Source: Photobacterium toruni
Lineage (GTDB): Bacteria > Pseudomonadota > Gammaproteobacteria > Enterobacterales > Vibrionaceae
NCBI RefSeq assembly: GCF_024529955.1
Contig: NZ_AP024854.1
Coordinates: 248,001 to 312,000, forward strand
DNA length: 64,000 nucleotides
Direction of reading: 5' to 3'
Positions 1 to 12,239 of the stretch are shown piece after piece. A model generated the notes under the pieces. The model was not told the origin of the DNA and did no database searches. It saw only the letters and a list, made by a program, of their open reading frames with translations. The position numbers and the translations under genes are program-made. The first letter of the stretch is position 1. The number at the start of each line of letters is the position of its first letter.

Positions 1-1
1 C

Positions 2-1126
2 GTTGACCACGGTAAAACAACTCTAACAGCTGCTATCTGTACTACACTTGCAAAAGTGTACGGTGGTGTTGCTAAAGACTTCGCATCTATCGATAACGCT
101 CCTGAAGAGCGCGAGCGCGGTATCACAATCTCTACTTCTCACGTAGAATACGATACTCCTACTCGTCACTACGCACACGTAGACTGTCCTGGACACGCCG
201 ATTATGTTAAAAACATGATCACTGGTGCTGCTCAAATGGATGGTGGTATCCTAGTTGTTGCTGCAACTGACGGTCCTATGCCTCAAACTCGTGAGCACAT
301 CCTACTTGGTCGTCAAGTTGGTATTCCTTACATCATCGTATTCATGAACAAGTGTGACATGGTTGATGATGAAGAACTACTTGAACTAGTAGAGATGGAA
401 GTTCGTGAACTTCTTTCTGAGTACGATTTCCCAGGTGATGATTGCCCAGTAATCATGGGTTCTGCACTAGGCGCGCTAAACGGCGAAGCTGAGTGGGAAG
501 CTAAGATTGTTGAACTAGCTGAAGCTCTAGATTCTTACATTCCAGAGCCAGAGCGTGCTATCGATCTACCATTCATCCTTCCAATCGAAGATGTTTTCTC
601 AATCCAAGGCCGTGGTACTGTTGTAACTGGTCGTATTGAGCAAGGTATCGTTAAAGTTGGTGACGAAGTAGCTATCATCGGTATTCACGACACTATCACT
701 ACTACATGTACTGGTGTTGAGATGTTCCGTAAGCTTCTTGACGAAGGCCGTGCTGGTGAGAACGTTGGTGTTCTACTACGTGGTACTAAGCGTGATGACG
801 TTGAACGTGGTCAAGTTCTTGCTAAGCCAGGTTCAATCACTCCACACACTACTTTCACTTCAGAAATCTATGTTCTTTCTAAAGATGAAGGCGGTCGTCA
901 CACTCCTTTCTTCAAAGGTTACCGTCCACAGTTCTACTTCCGTACAACTGACGTAACTGGTACTATCGAGTTACCAGAAGGCGTTGAAATGGTAATGCCT
1001 GGTGATAACATCTCTATGACTGTTACTCTAATCGCACCTATCGCGATGGATGAAGGTCTACGTTTTGCTATCCGTGAAGGTGGCCGTACAGTTGGTGCTG
1101 GTGTTGTTGCAACTATCATTGCTTAA
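2..1126 (+). CDS. tuf: Elongation factor Tu (5' end outside window)
   Basis: EF-Tu is the GTPase that delivers aminoacyl-tRNA to the ribosomal A site. The reading frame is open from base 2 and begins VDHGKTT, the end of the G1 P-loop, so about 20 N-terminal residues lie upstream. Further GTPase motifs follow: DCPGHADY (G3), NKCD (G4) and GSAL (G5); domains 2 and 3 run to the TAA at 1124-1126. About 374 residues are present of the usual 394. It precedes the S10 operon and is probably the last gene of a str operon. Which tuf copy it is cannot be told here. Confidence 0.97.
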   Translation, partial: VDHGKTTLTAAICTTLAKVYGGVAKDFASIDNAPEERERGITISTSHVEYDTPTRHYAHVDCPGHADYVKNMITGAAQMDGGILVVAATDGPMPQTREHILLGRQVGIPYIIVFMNKCDMVDDEELLELVEMEVRELLSEYDFPGDDCPVIMGSALGALNGEAEWEAKIVELAEALDSYIPEPERAIDLPFILPIEDVFSIQGRGTVVTGRIEQGIVKVGDEVAIIGIHDTITTTCTGVEMFRKLLDEGRAGENVGVLLRGTKRDDVERGQVLAKPGSITPHTTFTSEIYVLSKDEGGRHTPFFKGYRPQFYFRTTDVTGTIELPEGVEMVMPGDNISMTVTLIAPIAMDEGLRFAIREGGRTVGAGVVATIIA

Positions 1127-1156
1127 TAGCAATTAGTGCATAACTAAGTACTAAAT

Positions 1157-1184
1157 AAAAAGGAAGCTTCGGCTTCCTTTTTTT
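1157..1184 (+). terminator. Rho-independent terminator after tuf
   Basis: A GGAAGC stem closes on GCTTCC with a TTCG tetraloop, preceded by A5 and followed by T7. It lies 30 bp after the tuf stop and separates tuf from the S10 operon. Confidence 0.9.
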
Positions 1185-1295
1185 ATATTTGCATTTTTTA
1201 TCTGAGTAAAAGAGAGTAAATGACTTTATTTTAGAGCTTAACTTATTGAAAATATAAGTTAATAATTAGAAGATTGTTTATTTATCGATCAAAGC

Positions 1296-1323
1296 TTGCT
1301 TTCAAAAATGTGATCTGTATAAT
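1296..1323 (+). promoter_or_regulatory. Candidate S10 operon promoter
   Basis: TTGCTT (1296-1301) and TATAAT (1318-1323) are separated by 16 bp. They lie about 250 bp upstream of rpsJ, where the long S10 leader would begin. The -10 box is perfect. The start site is inferred, not seen. Confidence 0.65.
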
Positions 1324-1330
1324 GCTCGTC

Positions 1331-1885
<555 letters not shown>

Positions 1886-1899
1886 GGGGAGATAAGAGA

Positions 1900-2529
1900 A
1901 TGATTGGTCTAATCGGTCGTAAAGTGGGCATGACCCGCATCTTTACCGAAGATGGCATTTCTATTCCAGTTACTGTTGTTGAAGTTGAAAACAACCGCGT
2001 TACTCAGGTTAAATCTGTAGAAACTGACGGTTACAACGCTATTCAAGTAACAGCTGGAACTAAGAAAGCTAGCCGCGTATCTAAGCCAGAAGCTGGTCAC
2101 TTTGCGAAAGCAGGTGTAGAAGCTGGTCGCGGTCTTTGGGAATTCCGTCTAGAAAATAATGAAGAATTCGCAGTTGGCGCTGAGCTAAGTGTTGAAATCT
2201 TTAACGAAATTAAAAAAGTAGACGTTACTGGTACATCTAAAGGTAAGGGCTTCCAAGGTGCTATTAAGCGCTGGAACTTCCGTACTCAAGATATGACCCA
2301 TGGTAACTCCTTGTCTCACCGCGCTCCGGGTTCAATTGGCCAATGTCAAACTCCAGGTCGTGTATTTAAAGGCAAGAAAATGGCTGGTCACATGGGTGCT
2401 GAGCGTGTAACGACTCAAAACCTAGAGATCGTACGTGTTGACGCTGAGCGCAATCTGCTTCTTATTAAAGGTGCAGTCCCTGGTGCTACAGGCGGTAACG
2501 TGATCGTTAAACCAGCTGTTAAAGCGTAA
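1900..2529 (+). CDS. rplC: 50S ribosomal protein L3
   Basis: L3 is an early assembly protein of the large subunit; its long central loop reaches the peptidyl transferase centre. The 209-residue product is full length. The conserved loop around [20 protein letters not shown] contains the glutamine that PrmB methylates in E. coli. A GGGGAG ribosome binding site precedes the ATG, and the gene lies 14 bp after rpsJ. Confidence 0.97.
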   Translation: MIGLIGRKVGMTRIFTEDGISIPVTVVEVENNRVTQVKSVETDGYNAIQVTAGTKKASRVSKPEAGHFAKAGVEAGRGLWEFRLENNEEFAVGAELSVEIFNEIKKVDVTGTSKGKGFQGAIKRWNFRTQDMTHGNSLSHRAPGSIGQCQTPGRVFKGKKMAGHMGAERVTTQNLEIVRVDAERNLLLIKGAVPGATGGNVIVKPAVKA

Positions 2530-2545
2530 CGTCGAGGAGTTAGTA

Positions 2546-3148
2546 ATGGAATTGGTAGTCAAAGGCGCTAACGCGCTAACTGTCTCCGAAACTACTTTTG
2601 GGCGTGATTTCAATGAAGCGCTTGTACACCAAGTAGTTGTTGCATTTGCAGCAGGTGCTCGTCAGGGTACACGTGCTCAGAAGACTCGTTCAGACGTTTC
2701 TGGTGGTGGCGCTAAGCCATGGCGCCAGAAGGGTACTGGTCGCGCTCGTGCAGGTACAATCCGCAGTCCGCTATGGCGTTCTGGTGGTGTTACTTTCGCT
2801 GCTCGTCCTCAGGATCACAGCCAAAAAGTAAACAAGAAAATGTACCGCGGTGCTATGAAGAGCATTCTTTCTGAGTTAGTTCGTCAAGAGCGTTTAATCG
2901 TTGTTGAAAACTTCACTCTAGAAGCACCAAAGACAAAAGCACTAGTAGCTAAGCTTAAAGAGCTAGAGCTAACTGATGCACTAATCGTAACTGGCGAACT
3001 AGATGAGAATCTATTCCTTGCAGCACGTAACCTATACAAAGTAGACGTACGTGATGCAGCGGCAATCGATCCAGTTAGCTTGATCGCTTTCGATAAAATT
3101 GTAATGACTGCAGCTGCAGTTAAAGCAATCGAGGAGATGCTAGCATGA
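2546..3148 (+). CDS. rplD: 50S ribosomal protein L4, S10 operon repressor
   Basis: L4 lines the peptide exit tunnel and, when free, represses its own operon through the rpsJ leader; E. coli L4 also inhibits RNase E. The 200-residue product has the tunnel-loop extension rich in Arg and Gly ([20 protein letters not shown], about residues 43-62). GAGGAG precedes the ATG. Its end overlaps rplW by 4 bp, suggesting coupled translation. Confidence 0.96.
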   Translation: MELVVKGANALTVSETTFGRDFNEALVHQVVVAFAAGARQGTRAQKTRSDVSGGGAKPWRQKGTGRARAGTIRSPLWRSGGVTFAARPQDHSQKVNKKMYRGAMKSILSELVRQERLIVVENFTLEAPKTKALVAKLKELELTDALIVTGELDENLFLAARNLYKVDVRDAAAIDPVSLIAFDKIVMTAAAVKAIEEMLA

Positions 3149-3447
3149 TCACTGAAGAGCGTATTTTAAAAGTTCTACGTGCTCCGCACATCTCTGAAAA
3201 AGCATCAATGGCTGCAGAAAACGCGAATACTATCGTGTTTAAAGTTGCTATTACTGCGACAAAGAGAGAGATCAAAGCAGCAGTTGAAAAACTGTTTGAG
3301 GTTGAAGTTAAGTCTGTAAATACTCTTATCACTAAGGGTAAGACCAAACGTCAAGGTATGCGCCAAGGCCGTCGTTCAGACGTGAAGAAAGCGTATGTTA
3401 TCTTGAAAGAAGGTCAAGACATCGACTTCGCTGGTAGTGCAGAGTAA
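3145..3447 (+). CDS. rplW: 50S ribosomal protein L23
   Basis: L23 sits at the tunnel exit and is the docking site for trigger factor and SRP. The 100-residue product keeps Glu18 in HISEK, the residue that contacts trigger factor in E. coli. It starts within the last codons of rplD (ATGA overlap) and ends 18 bp before rplB. Confidence 0.96.
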   Translation: MITEERILKVLRAPHISEKASMAAENANTIVFKVAITATKREIKAAVEKLFEVEVKSVNTLITKGKTKRQGMRQGRRSDVKKAYVILKEGQDIDFAGSAE

Positions 3448-3465
3448 GGCTAGGAGCAAAGAAGA

Positions 3466-4290
3466 ATGGCTATTGTAAAATGTAAGCCGACTTCCCCAGG
3501 TCGTCGCCACGTAGTTAAAGTGGTTAACTCTGACCTGCATAAGGGTAAGCCGTACGCACCACTTCTAGAGAAAAACTCTAAGACTGGTGGTCGTAACAAT
3601 AACGGTCGTATCACAGTACGTCATATCGGTGGTGGTAACAAACAACACTACCGTCTAATTGACTTTAAACGTACTAAAGATGGCATCCCAGCGAAAGTTG
3701 AGCGTCTAGAATACGATCCAAACCGTAGCGCAAACATTGCTCTAGTTCTGTACGCAGACGGTGAGCGCCGCTACATTATCGCACCTAAAGGTATCCAAGC
3801 TGGTGATATGATCCAGTCTGGCGAAGATGCTGCTATCAAAGTTGGTAATACTTTACCAATGCGCAACATCCCAGTAGGTTCAACAGTACACTGTGTTGAA
3901 CTTAAGCCTGGTAAAGGTGCACAGCTGGCTCGTTCAGCTGGTGCATACGCTCAGATCATTGCACGTGCAGGCACTTATGTGACTCTACGTCTACGTTCTG
4001 GTGAAATGCGTAAAGTTCTTGCTGACGGTCGTGCGACTCTAGGTGAAGTTGGTAACGCAGAACACATGCTACGTGAGCTAGGTAAAGCTGGTGCTTCACG
4101 CTGGCGCGGTGTTCGTCCAACTGTACGTGGTGTTGTAATGAACCCAGTGGATCACCCACATGGTGGTGGTGAAGGTCGTACATCAGGCGGTCGTCATCCA
4201 GTAACACCTTGGGGCGTTCCAACTAAGGGTTATAAGACTCGTAGCAACAAGCGCACCGACAAGTACATCGTACGTCGTCGTAATAAGTAA
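3466..4290 (+). CDS. rplB: 50S ribosomal protein L2
   Basis: L2 is needed for subunit association and supports the peptidyl transferase centre. The 274-residue product is full length and carries the conserved C-terminal [20 protein letters not shown] segment, which contains the histidine studied as important for activity in E. coli. AGGAG lies upstream of the ATG. It is the fifth gene of the operon. Confidence 0.97.
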   Translation: MAIVKCKPTSPGRRHVVKVVNSDLHKGKPYAPLLEKNSKTGGRNNNGRITVRHIGGGNKQHYRLIDFKRTKDGIPAKVERLEYDPNRSANIALVLYADGERRYIIAPKGIQAGDMIQSGEDAAIKVGNTLPMRNIPVGSTVHCVELKPGKGAQLARSAGAYAQIIARAGTYVTLRLRSGEMRKVLADGRATLGEVGNAEHMLRELGKAGASRWRGVRPTVRGVVMNPVDHPHGGGEGRTSGGRHPVTPWGVPTKGYKTRSNKRTDKYIVRRRNK

Positions 4291-4308
4291 TTATAAAGAG
4301 GATACGCC

Positions 4309-4587
4309 ATGCCACGTTCTCTCAAGAAAGGTCCATTCATTGACCTACACTTGCTGAAGAAGGTAGAGAAAGCGTTGGAAAGCGGAGACAAAAAGCCTGT
4401 TAAGACTTGGTCCCGTCGCTCAATGATCATCCCTCAGATGATTGGTTTGACCATCGCTGTCCATAATGGTCGTCAGCACGTTCCTGTTTTCGTTTCTGAA
4501 GAAATGATCGGTCACAAGCTAGGCGAATTTGCACCAACACGTACTTACCGCGGTCATACTGCGGATAAGAAAGCTAAAAAGCGCTAA
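4309..4587 (+). CDS. rpsS: 30S ribosomal protein S19
   Basis: S19 binds the 16S head next to S13 and contributes to the A-site finger bridge. The 92-residue product starts [16 protein letters not shown] and ends with the lysine-rich tail ADKKAKKR, as in E. coli. It follows rplB by 18 bp, with AGAGGA as ribosome binding site. Confidence 0.97.
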   Translation: MPRSLKKGPFIDLHLLKKVEKALESGDKKPVKTWSRRSMIIPQMIGLTIAVHNGRQHVPVFVSEEMIGHKLGEFAPTRTYRGHTADKKAKKR

Positions 4588-4597
4588 GGAGTAGGTA

Positions 4598-4930
4598 ATG
4601 GAAGCTATCGCTAAACATCGCTTTGCTCGCATTTCGCCGCAAAAAGCTCGTTTGGTTGCAGATCAACTGCGCGGTAAGCCAGTTGCTCAAGCTCTAGAAA
4701 TTCTTAACTTCAGCAACAAAAAAGCTGCTGATTTAATCAAGAAAGTTCTAGAGTCAGCTATCGCTAACGCAGAACACAACGAAGGCGCAGACATTGATGA
4801 TCTTAATGTTGCTAAAATCTTCGTTGACGAAGGTCCTACCATGAAGCGTATTATGCCTCGTGCTAAAGGCCGTGCCGATCGCATCTTGAAGCGTTCTAGC
4901 CACATCACTGTTGTTGTAGCAGACCGCTAA
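4598..4930 (+). CDS. rplV: 50S ribosomal protein L22
   Basis: L22 helps form the narrow part of the exit tunnel with L4; changes in its beta-hairpin cause macrolide resistance. The 110-residue product is full length, and the hairpin region [18 protein letters not shown] is intact. AAGGAG lies close to the ATG, 10 bp after rpsS. Confidence 0.97.
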   Translation: MEAIAKHRFARISPQKARLVADQLRGKPVAQALEILNFSNKKAADLIKKVLESAIANAEHNEGADIDDLNVAKIFVDEGPTMKRIMPRAKGRADRILKRSSHITVVVADR

Positions 4931-4949
4931 GAGACTAGGAGAGAAAGCA

Positions 4950-5639
<690 letters not shown>

Positions 5640-5650
5640 GGAGTTTATTG

Positions 5651-6061
5651 ATGCTGCAACCTAAACGCACTAAATTCCGCAAGGCCTTTAAAGGCCGTAA
5701 CCGCGGTTTAGCGAACGGTACTGATGTAAGCTTTGGTACATTTGGTCTTAAAGCAGTCGGCCGTGGTCGTCTAACTGCTCGTCAGATCGAAGCTGCACGT
5801 CGTGCTATGACTCGTCATGTAAAACGTCAGGGCCAAATCTGGATTCGTGTATTCCCAGACAAACCAATCACATCTAAGCCTCTTGAAGTTCGTCAAGGTA
5901 AAGGTAAAGGTAGTGTGGAGTACTGGGTTGCACAGATTCAACCAGGTAAAGTTCTATACGAAATGGGTGGTGTTCCTGAAACATTAGCTCGTGAAGCATT
6001 TAATCTTGCTGCACGTAAGCTACCAATCAAGACAACATTCGTAATTAAGGCGGTGATGTGA
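5651..6061 (+). CDS. rplP: 50S ribosomal protein L16
   Basis: L16 positions tRNA in the A and P sites of the large subunit. I chose the ATG at 5651, which gives [11 protein letters not shown] and the standard 136 residues; a TTG one codon upstream would only add one residue. Its TGA overlaps the rpmC ATG by one base (TGATG), so the two are probably translationally coupled. Confidence 0.95.
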   Translation: MLQPKRTKFRKAFKGRNRGLANGTDVSFGTFGLKAVGRGRLTARQIEAARRAMTRHVKRQGQIWIRVFPDKPITSKPLEVRQGKGKGSVEYWVAQIQPGKVLYEMGGVPETLAREAFNLAARKLPIKTTFVIKAVM

Positions 6062-6252
6062 TGAATGCACTAGATCTACGCGCTAAAAGCGTTGAAGAGC
6101 TTAATGCAGAGCTTGTGAATTTGCTACGTGAACAGTTTAACTTGCGTATGCAAGCTGCGACTGGTCAACTACAGCAGACTCATAATCTTAAAACTGTACG
6201 TCGTGATATCGCACGTGTTAAAACTGTACTGACTGAGAAGGCTGGCGCATAA
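6061..6252 (+). CDS. rpmC: 50S ribosomal protein L29
   Basis: L29 is a two-helix protein near the tunnel exit, beside L23. The 63-residue product matches the family length and contains the [10 protein letters not shown] helix. I chose the ATG at 6061, which overlaps the rplP stop; a GTG directly before it is the alternative. The stop overlaps the rpsQ start (TAATG). Confidence 0.95.
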   Translation: MNALDLRAKSVEELNAELVNLLREQFNLRMQAATGQLQQTHNLKTVRRDIARVKTVLTEKAGA

Positions 6253-6506
6253 TGAGCGATCAAATCCGTACTCAGCTTGGTCGTGTAGTTAGCGACAAAG
6301 GCGATAAGTCTATTGTTGTTGCTATCGAGCGTAAAGTGAAGCACCCGATCTACGGTAAGTACATCACACGCACGACTAAGCTTCATGCACACGATGAAAA
6401 CAACGAATGTGGCCTAGGCGACATGGTTGAAGTTCGCGAGTGCCGTCCAATGTCAAAGACTAAGTCTTGGGCTTTGGTACGCGTAGTTGAAAAAGCACGT
6501 ATTTAA
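6252..6506 (+). CDS. rpsQ: 30S ribosomal protein S17
   Basis: S17 is a primary 16S-binding protein with an OB fold. The 84-residue product is full length (E. coli 84) and has the [10 protein letters not shown]-terminus. It is the last gene of the S10 operon and is followed by a strong terminator. Confidence 0.96.
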   Translation: MSDQIRTQLGRVVSDKGDKSIVVAIERKVKHPIYGKYITRTTKLHAHDENNECGLGDMVEVRECRPMSKTKSWALVRVVEKARI

Positions 6507-6532
6507 TACGTACTAACAACTACTTAAGTAAG

Positions 6533-6567
6533 CGGCCCTGAAAAACTTAGGGCCGTTCATTTTTTTA
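6533..6567 (+). terminator. Terminator between S10 and spc operons
   Basis: CGGCCCT (6533-6539) pairs with AGGGCCG (6549-6555) over an A-rich loop, followed by TTCAT and T7. It ends the S10 operon 26 bp after rpsQ. Confidence 0.85.
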
Positions 6568-6669
6568 TCTACCCATCGGTCGAAAATGGTGTTATTATTC
6601 GCCGCCTTTGAAGAAAAGGCATATCGACTCGATTTGGGTCTAGATGTTTTAAATTAGCGGAGCACTAAC
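6568..6669 (+). promoter_or_regulatory. spc operon promoter region (tentative)
   Basis: The 163-bp gap before rplN follows a terminator, so a promoter is expected here. A -10-like TATTAT lies at 6593-6598, but I see no convincing -35 box. Assignment is by position only. Confidence 0.35.
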
Positions 6670-7041
6670 ATGATCCAAATGCAAAGTATGCTTGATGCTG
6701 CGGATAACTCCGGCGCACGTAGCGTAATGTGTATTAAGGTTCTGGGTGGTTCTCACCGTCGCTATGCACATATCGGTGACATCATCAAGATTACTGTAAA
6801 GGAAGCAATTCCACGCGGTAAAGTTAAGAAAGGTGATGTACTGAAAGCGGTGGTTGTACGCACCCGTAAAGGCGTTCGTCGTCAAGATGGCTCTGTCATT
6901 CGCTTTGACCGTAATGCTTGCGTATTGTTGAACGACAACACTGAGCAACCTATCGGTACCCGTATCTTTGGCCCTGTGACTCGTGAACTTCGTAATACGA
7001 AATTCATGAAGATTGTATCACTAGCGCCAGAAGTACTTTAA
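6670..7041 (+). CDS. rplN: 50S ribosomal protein L14
   Basis: L14 forms part of the inter-subunit bridges and is the target of the silencing factor RsfS. The 123-residue product begins [17 protein letters not shown]. It opens the spc operon, preceded by GCGGAG. Confidence 0.97.
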   Translation: MIQMQSMLDAADNSGARSVMCIKVLGGSHRRYAHIGDIIKITVKEAIPRGKVKKGDVLKAVVVRTRKGVRRQDGSVIRFDRNACVLLNDNTEQPIGTRIFGPVTRELRNTKFMKIVSLAPEVL

Positions 7042-7053
7042 GGAGCGACTATA

Positions 7054-7365
7054 ATGGCAGCTAAAATCCGTCGTAACGACGAAGTTATCATTCTTGCTGG
7101 TAAAGACAAAGGCAAGACTGGTAAAGTAACTAAGGTTCTAGCAACCGGTAAAGTTATCGTTGAAGGTATCAACATGGTTAAGAAACACCAGAAGCCGGTT
7201 CCGGCAATGGGTGTTCAAGGCGGTATCGTTGAGCAGGAAGCTGCGATCGATGCGTCTAATGTTGCTATCGTTAACGGTCAAGGTAAAGCGGACCGTGTAG
7301 GCTTCCGATTTGAAGACGACAAAAAAGTTCGTTTCTTTAAATCGACTGGCGAAACTATCAAGTAA
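7054..7365 (+). CDS. rplX: 50S ribosomal protein L24
   Basis: L24 initiates large-subunit assembly. The N-terminal KOW motif reads [20 protein letters not shown]. The 103-residue product is full length and lies 12 bp after rplN, with AAGGAG as ribosome binding site. Confidence 0.97.
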   Translation: MAAKIRRNDEVIILAGKDKGKTGKVTKVLATGKVIVEGINMVKKHQKPVPAMGVQGGIVEQEAAIDASNVAIVNGQGKADRVGFRFEDDKKVRFFKSTGETIK

Positions 7366-7380
7366 GTTTGGAGTAGTACT

Positions 7381-7920
7381 ATGGCGAAACTGCATGATTA
7401 CTACAAAGAGACTGTTGTAAAAGACCTTGCTGGCAAGTTCGAATACAAGAGTATCATGCAAGTCCCAAGGATCGAAAAGATCACACTTAATATGGGTGTG
7501 GGCGAAGCTATCAACGACAAGAAGCTGCTAGAAAACGCTGCTGCTGACATGACTGCAATTGCAGGTCAGAAGCCGCTAATCACAGTAGCACGTAAGTCAG
7601 TTGCAGGCTTTAAGATCCGTGAGGGCTACCCTATTGGCTGTAAAGTAACCTTACGTGGCGAGCGTATGTGGGACTTTTTCGAGCGTCTAATTTCAATTGC
7701 TGTACCTCGTATTCGAGATTTCCGTGGTTTAAACCCGAAATCATTCGATGGTCGTGGTAACTACAGCATGGGCGTTCGTGAGCAGATCATCTTCCCAGAA
7801 ATCGATTTCGATAAAGTAGATCGTGTACGTGGTTTAGACATCACAATCACAACTTCTGCTAAATCTGATGAAGAAGCTCTAGCTCTACTGTCTGCTTTTA
7901 ACTTCCCATTCCGTAAGTAA
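7381..7920 (+). CDS. rplE: 50S ribosomal protein L5
   Basis: L5 binds 5S rRNA and contacts S13 and P-site tRNA. The 179-residue product contains the [15 protein letters not shown] and GIxxP-like loop regions typical of L5. In E. coli the S8 autoregulatory site lies at the start of this gene; I did not model the fold here. Confidence 0.97.
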   Translation: MAKLHDYYKETVVKDLAGKFEYKSIMQVPRIEKITLNMGVGEAINDKKLLENAAADMTAIAGQKPLITVARKSVAGFKIREGYPIGCKVTLRGERMWDFFERLISIAVPRIRDFRGLNPKSFDGRGNYSMGVREQIIFPEIDFDKVDRVRGLDITITTSAKSDEEALALLSAFNFPFRK

Positions 7921-7935
7921 AAGTAAGGGTTACTA

Positions 7936-8241
7936 ATGGCTAAAGAATCAATGAAGGCACGTGAAGCTAAACGTGCCAAGCTAGTAGCTAAGTTCGCTGA
8001 AAAGCGTGCAGCGCTAAAAGCTCTAATTAGCGACGTGAATGCGTCTGAAGAAGATCGCTGGAATGCAGTGCTTAAACTTCAGTCACTACCACGTGATTCT
8101 GCGAAGTCTCGTCAGCGTAATCGCTGTAACCAGACTGGACGTCCACACGGCTACCTACGTAAGTTCGGTCTTAGCCGTATCAAGGTTCGTGAAGCTTGCA
8201 TGAAAGGCGAGATTCCGGGTCTACGTAAAGCAAGCTGGTAA
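7936..8241 (+). CDS. rpsN: 30S ribosomal protein S14 (zinc-free type)
   Basis: S14 binds late in the assembly of the 30S head. The 101-residue long form lacks the CxxC pairs of the zinc-binding paralogue; only one cysteine lies in the [12 protein letters not shown] motif. It is therefore the zinc-independent form. Confidence 0.96.
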   Translation: MAKESMKAREAKRAKLVAKFAEKRAALKALISDVNASEEDRWNAVLKLQSLPRDSAKSRQRNRCNQTGRPHGYLRKFGLSRIKVREACMKGEIPGLRKASW

Positions 8242-8277
8242 TCCAGTAAGCAATTCAGAATCACGGAGTATTAACTT

Positions 8278-8670
8278 ATGAGCATGCAAGATCCGATTTC
8301 GGATATGCTGACCCGTCTTCGTAACGGTCAGGCAGCGAAAAAAGTTGCTGTAAAAATGCCATCTTCTAAGCTTAAAGTTGCAATTGCAGCATTATTACAA
8401 GAAGAAGGTTTCGTGGCTGACTACACTGTAACAGGTGAAGTTAAGCCAGAGCTAGAAGTTACTCTTAAGTACTTCGAAGCTAATCCAGTTATTGAGCAAA
8501 TCCAACGTGTTTCACGTCCTGGTCTACGCATCTACAAGAAAAAAGGTGCGCTACCATCAGTGATGGGTGGCCTTGGTATTGCTATCGTTTCCACTTCCAA
8601 GGGTCTTATGACCGACCGCGCTGCACGCAAAGCGGGTCTTGGCGGTGAGATTATCTGCTACGTAGCATAA
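8278..8670 (+). CDS. rpsH: 30S ribosomal protein S8, spc repressor
   Basis: S8 nucleates the central 16S domain and in E. coli represses the spc operon by binding its mRNA near rplE. The 130-residue product starts [19 protein letters not shown] second ATG two codons downstream is possible, but the first matches E. coli and has GGAG upstream. The 36-bp gap before it is the widest in the operon apart from that before secY-rpmJ. Confidence 0.96.
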   Translation: MSMQDPISDMLTRLRNGQAAKKVAVKMPSSKLKVAIAALLQEEGFVADYTVTGEVKPELEVTLKYFEANPVIEQIQRVSRPGLRIYKKKGALPSVMGGLGIAIVSTSKGLMTDRAARKAGLGGEIICYVA

Positions 8671-8682
8671 TAGGAGTAGAAC

Positions 8683-9216
8683 ATGTCTCGTGTTGCAAAA
8701 GCACCAGTAGTTTTCCCTGCCGGCGTAGAAGTTAATCTTAACGGTCAGGAAATTACTGTTAAAGGTTCAAAAGGCGAACTAGTTCGTGTTATGAATCCAG
8801 CAGTAGTTCTAACTTTGGAAGAGAACAAAGTTACTTTCGGTCCTCGTGAAGGGTTCGATAAAGCTTGGGCACAAGCAGGTACTGCTCGTGCACTAGTTAA
8901 CAACATGGTTGTTGGTGTTACCGAAGGCTTCACTAAGAAGCTGACTCTTAAGGGTGTAGGTTACCGTGCTGCTATCAAAGGCAACGCTGTAGGTCTAACT
9001 CTAGGTTTCTCTCATCCAGTTGAGCACGAACTTCCAGCAGGTATCAAAGCTGAATGTCCATCACAAACTGAAATCGTACTTACAGGTACTGATAAGCAGT
9101 TAGTTGGTCAGGTAGCTGCTGATATTCGCGCTTACCGTAGCCCTGAGCCTTACAAAGGCAAAGGTGTTCGTTACGCCGACGAAGTTGTGCGTACTAAAGA
9201 AGCTAAGAAGAAGTAA
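8683..9216 (+). CDS. rplF: 50S ribosomal protein L6
   Basis: L6 sits near the GTPase-associated centre. Two repeated L6 folds are visible, the second with [15 protein letters not shown] at the C-terminus. The 177-residue length is standard, with AGGAG upstream of the ATG. Confidence 0.97.
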   Translation: MSRVAKAPVVFPAGVEVNLNGQEITVKGSKGELVRVMNPAVVLTLEENKVTFGPREGFDKAWAQAGTARALVNNMVVGVTEGFTKKLTLKGVGYRAAIKGNAVGLTLGFSHPVEHELPAGIKAECPSQTEIVLTGTDKQLVGQVAADIRAYRSPEPYKGKGVRYADEVVRTKEAKKK

Positions 9217-9225
9217 GGTAACACT

Positions 9226-9579
9226 ATGGATAAGAAAGCATCTCGTATCCGTCGTGCGACCCGAGCACGTCGTAAGATTGCTGAACTGGGCGCAACTCGC
9301 CTAGTTGTACACCGTACTCCACGTCACGTGTACGCTCAGGTAATCGCACCGAACGGCTCTGAGGTTATCGCAGCCGCTTCTACTTTAGAAAAAGCGATCC
9401 GTGAGCAAGTTAAGAGTACCGGAAACAAAGACGCTGCTGCAGTTGTAGGTAAAACTATTGCTGAGCGCGCGATTGAAAAAGGCATCTCTAACGTTGCATT
9501 TGATCGCTCTGGTTTCCAATACCACGGCCGTATCGCGACACTAGCAGAAGCTGCTCGTGAAGCTGGTCTGAAATTCTAA
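9226..9579 (+). CDS. rplR: 50S ribosomal protein L18
   Basis: L18 brings 5S rRNA into the large subunit with L5. The 117-residue product has the basic N-terminus [17 protein letters not shown] and the conserved C-terminal [19 protein letters not shown]. It lies 9 bp after rplF. Confidence 0.97.
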   Translation: MDKKASRIRRATRARRKIAELGATRLVVHRTPRHVYAQVIAPNGSEVIAAASTLEKAIREQVKSTGNKDAAAVVGKTIAERAIEKGISNVAFDRSGFQYHGRIATLAEAAREAGLKF

Positions 9580-9591
9580 GGTAGGCGGAAG

Positions 9592-10089
9592 ATGGCTAAC
9601 GAAAAGACACAATCAGATTTGAATGAAAAACTGATCGCTGTTAACCGTGTTTCAAAAACGGTTAAAGGTGGTCGTATTTTCAGCTTTACTGCACTAACAG
9701 TAGTTGGTGACGGTAACGGTCGCATCGGTTTTGGTTACGGTAAAGCACGTGAAGTGCCTGCTGCAATCCAGAAAGCGATGGAAAAAGCACGTCGTAACAT
9801 GGTTACGATCGCAATCAACGAAGGTACTCTTCACCACGCTGTTAAAGGCCGTCACACTGGTTCTCAAGTGTACATGCAGCCTGCATCAGAAGGTACTGGT
9901 ATCATCGCCGGTGGCGCAATGCGTGCAGTGCTAGAAGTTGCGGGTATCCGTAACGTACTAGCTAAAACATACGGTTCTACTAATCCAATTAACGTTGTTC
10001 GCGCAACAATTTTGGGTCTAAGTGGAATGAACTCTCCAGAAATGATCGCTGCAAAACGTGGTCTTTCTGTTAAAGAAATTCTGGAGTAA
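9592..10089 (+). CDS. rpsE: 30S ribosomal protein S5
   Basis: S5 is a decoding-accuracy protein with S4. It has an N-terminal double-stranded RNA-binding-like domain ([19 protein letters not shown]) and a C-terminal S5 fold. The 165-residue product is two residues shorter than that of E. coli. Confidence 0.97.
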   Translation: MANEKTQSDLNEKLIAVNRVSKTVKGGRIFSFTALTVVGDGNGRIGFGYGKAREVPAAIQKAMEKARRNMVTIAINEGTLHHAVKGRHTGSQVYMQPASEGTGIIAGGAMRAVLEVAGIRNVLAKTYGSTNPINVVRATILGLSGMNSPEMIAAKRGLSVKEILE

Positions 10090-10094
10090 TCGAC

Positions 10095-10274
10095 ATGGCT
10101 AAAACTATTAAAGTAACCCAAACAAAGAGCTCTATCGGTCGTTTACCGAAGCATAAAGCTACTTTGCGCGGCCTAGGCCTTCGTCGCATCAACCACACTG
10201 TTGAACTTGAAGATACTGCTTGCGTACGCGGCATGATCAATAAAGTTTACTACATGGTTAAAGTTGAGGAGTAA
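10095..10274 (+). CDS. rpmD: 50S ribosomal protein L30
   Basis: This 59-codon gene fills the gap between rpsE and rplO. The product begins [20 protein letters not shown], contains [14 protein letters not shown], and ends MVKVEE, matching E. coli L30 in length and sequence. Gaps to its neighbours are 5 bp on each side. Confidence 0.95.
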   Translation: MAKTIKVTQTKSSIGRLPKHKATLRGLGLRRINHTVELEDTACVRGMINKVYYMVKVEE

Positions 10275-10279
10275 TCAGT

Positions 10280-10714
10280 ATGCGTTTGAATACTCTATCA
10301 CCGGCTGCCGGTTCTAAGCCTTCTGCGAAGCGCGTAGGCCGTGGTATCGGTTCAGGTCTAGGTAAAACTTGTGGCCGTGGTGTTAAAGGTCAGAAATCAC
10401 GTTCAGGTGGTTCTGTTCGCCCAGGTTTTGAAGGCGGTCAAATGCCTTTGAAACAGCGTCTACCAAAGTTCGGTTTTACGTCTCGTAAGAGCCTAGTAAC
10501 TGCTGAAGTTCGTCTAGCTGAGCTAGCGAAAGTTGAAGGTGATGTTGTAAGCCTTGAAACACTAAAAGCTGCGAATGTTATCACTAAGGACATTAAGTTC
10601 GTGAAAGTTGTACTTTCTGGTGATATCGCTCGTTCAGTAACAGTGAAAGGCCTACGCGTTACTAAAGGCGCTTTAGCTGCTATCGAAGCTGCTGGCGGTA
10701 AAATCGAGGAATAA
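10280..10714 (+). CDS. rplO: 50S ribosomal protein L15
   Basis: L15 is a late-assembly protein whose extended Gly- and Arg-rich N-terminus ([20 protein letters not shown]) threads through 23S rRNA. The 144-residue length is standard. GAGGAG immediately precedes the ATG. It is followed by secY, as in most bacteria. Confidence 0.97.
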   Translation: MRLNTLSPAAGSKPSAKRVGRGIGSGLGKTCGRGVKGQKSRSGGSVRPGFEGGQMPLKQRLPKFGFTSRKSLVTAEVRLAELAKVEGDVVSLETLKAANVITKDIKFVKVVLSGDIARSVTVKGLRVTKGALAAIEAAGGKIEE

Positions 10715-10736
10715 TTAACTCGAGGATGAGGTACAG

Positions 10737-12062
10737 ATGGCTAAACAACCAGGACAAGATTTTCGTAGTGGACAAGGTGGCCTAGCAGAGCTTAAGTCAC
10801 GCCTTCTCTTTGTATTAGGTGCGATATTAATATTCCGAGCTGGATCCTTTGTGCCTATTCCTGGTATTGACGCTGCTGTACTTGCCAGTCTGTTCGAGCA
10901 GCAAAAGGGTACCATCATTGAGATGTTTAACATGTTCTCTGGTGGTGCACTCTCGCGTGCTTCTATTTTAGCTCTGGGCATAATGCCGTATATTTCTGCG
11001 TCCATTATTGTCCAGTTGCTAACAGTAGTTCATCCAGCCTTGGCTGAGTTGAAGAAAGAAGGTGAAGCTGGCCGTCGTAAGATAAGTCAGTACACCCGAT
11101 ACGGTACGCTTGTATTGGCAACCTTCCAAGCAATTGGTATTGCAACGGGGTTACCAAGTATGATTCCAGGCCTGGTACATAATCCAGGTCCTAGTTTCTA
11201 TTTTGTTGCCGTGGTTAGTTTGGTTACTGGTACCATGTTCTTAATGTGGTTAGGTGAGCAAGTTACCGAGCGTGGCATTGGTAATGGTATATCTGTGATT
11301 ATTTTTACAGGTATCGTTGCTGGTTTGCCGCCAGCTATTGGACAGACCGTAGAGCAAGCGCGTCAAGGTGAATTGCACGTACTTCTTCTACTGTTAATTG
11401 CGGTTATATCTTTTGCTGTGATTTACTTTGTAGTGTTCATGGAACGTGGTCAACGTCGTATCGTCGTTAACTACGCCAAGCGTCAACAAGGCCGTCGTGT
11501 CTTTGCTGCGCAGAGCACACATTTGCCGTTGAAAATCAACATGGCAGGTGTAATCCCAGCAATTTTCGCATCGAGTATTATTCTATTTCCAGGCACACTG
11601 GCTCAGTGGTTTGGACAAAGTGAAGGTCTTGGCTGGTTAAGTGATATTTCACTTGCTCTTAGTCCAGGACAGCCACTTTATGTAATGCTCTACGCTGCTG
11701 CAATTATATTCTTCTGTTTCTTCTATACCGCGTTGGTGTTTAACCCTCGCGAGACAGCTGATAACTTGAAGAAGTCTGGAGCATTCATACCTGGTATTCG
11801 CCCGGGTGAACAGACCGCAATGTACATTGATAAAGTAATGACTCGACTAACCCTAGCGGGCGCGTTGTATATCACCTTTATCTGTCTGATCCCCGAGTTC
11901 ATGATGATTGCATGGAACGTTCGCTTTTATTTTGGCGGCACTTCCCTACTAATCGTAGTCGTTGTTATCATGGATTTCATGGCTCAAGTTCAGACACATT
12001 TGATGTCTCAACAATATGAGTCAGTATTGAAAAAAGCTAATCTGAAAGGCTACGGCCGCTAA
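10737..12062 (+). CDS. secY: Protein translocase subunit SecY
   Basis: SecY is the channel of the SecYEG translocon in the inner membrane. The 441-residue product has the expected ten hydrophobic segments. Recognisable blocks are [11 protein letters not shown] near the first segment, [30 protein letters not shown], and [20 protein letters not shown] before the last pair. It is the largest spc gene, with GAGGATGAGG upstream of the ATG. Confidence 0.98.
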
Positions 12063-12093
12063 GTTTAGTTTTCCATATTTACGGAGTTTAGCA

Positions 12094-12207
12094 ATGAAAG
12101 TTCGTGCTTCCGTTAAGAAAATCTGCCGTAACTGTAAAGTTATCAAGCGCAACGGTGTTGTGCGTGTAATTTGCAGTGAGCCAAAGCATAAACAACGCCA
12201 AGGTTAA
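12094..12207 (+). CDS. rpmJ: 50S ribosomal protein L36 (zinc form)
   Basis: This 37-residue protein begins [20 protein letters not shown] and keeps the zinc-binding set Cys11, Cys14, Cys27 and His32. It is therefore the zinc-requiring form. It closes the spc operon 31 bp after secY; ACGGAG precedes the ATG. Confidence 0.96.
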
Positions 12208-12239
12208 TTAGCAGAAATATTTCTTGCAAATTGAAGATA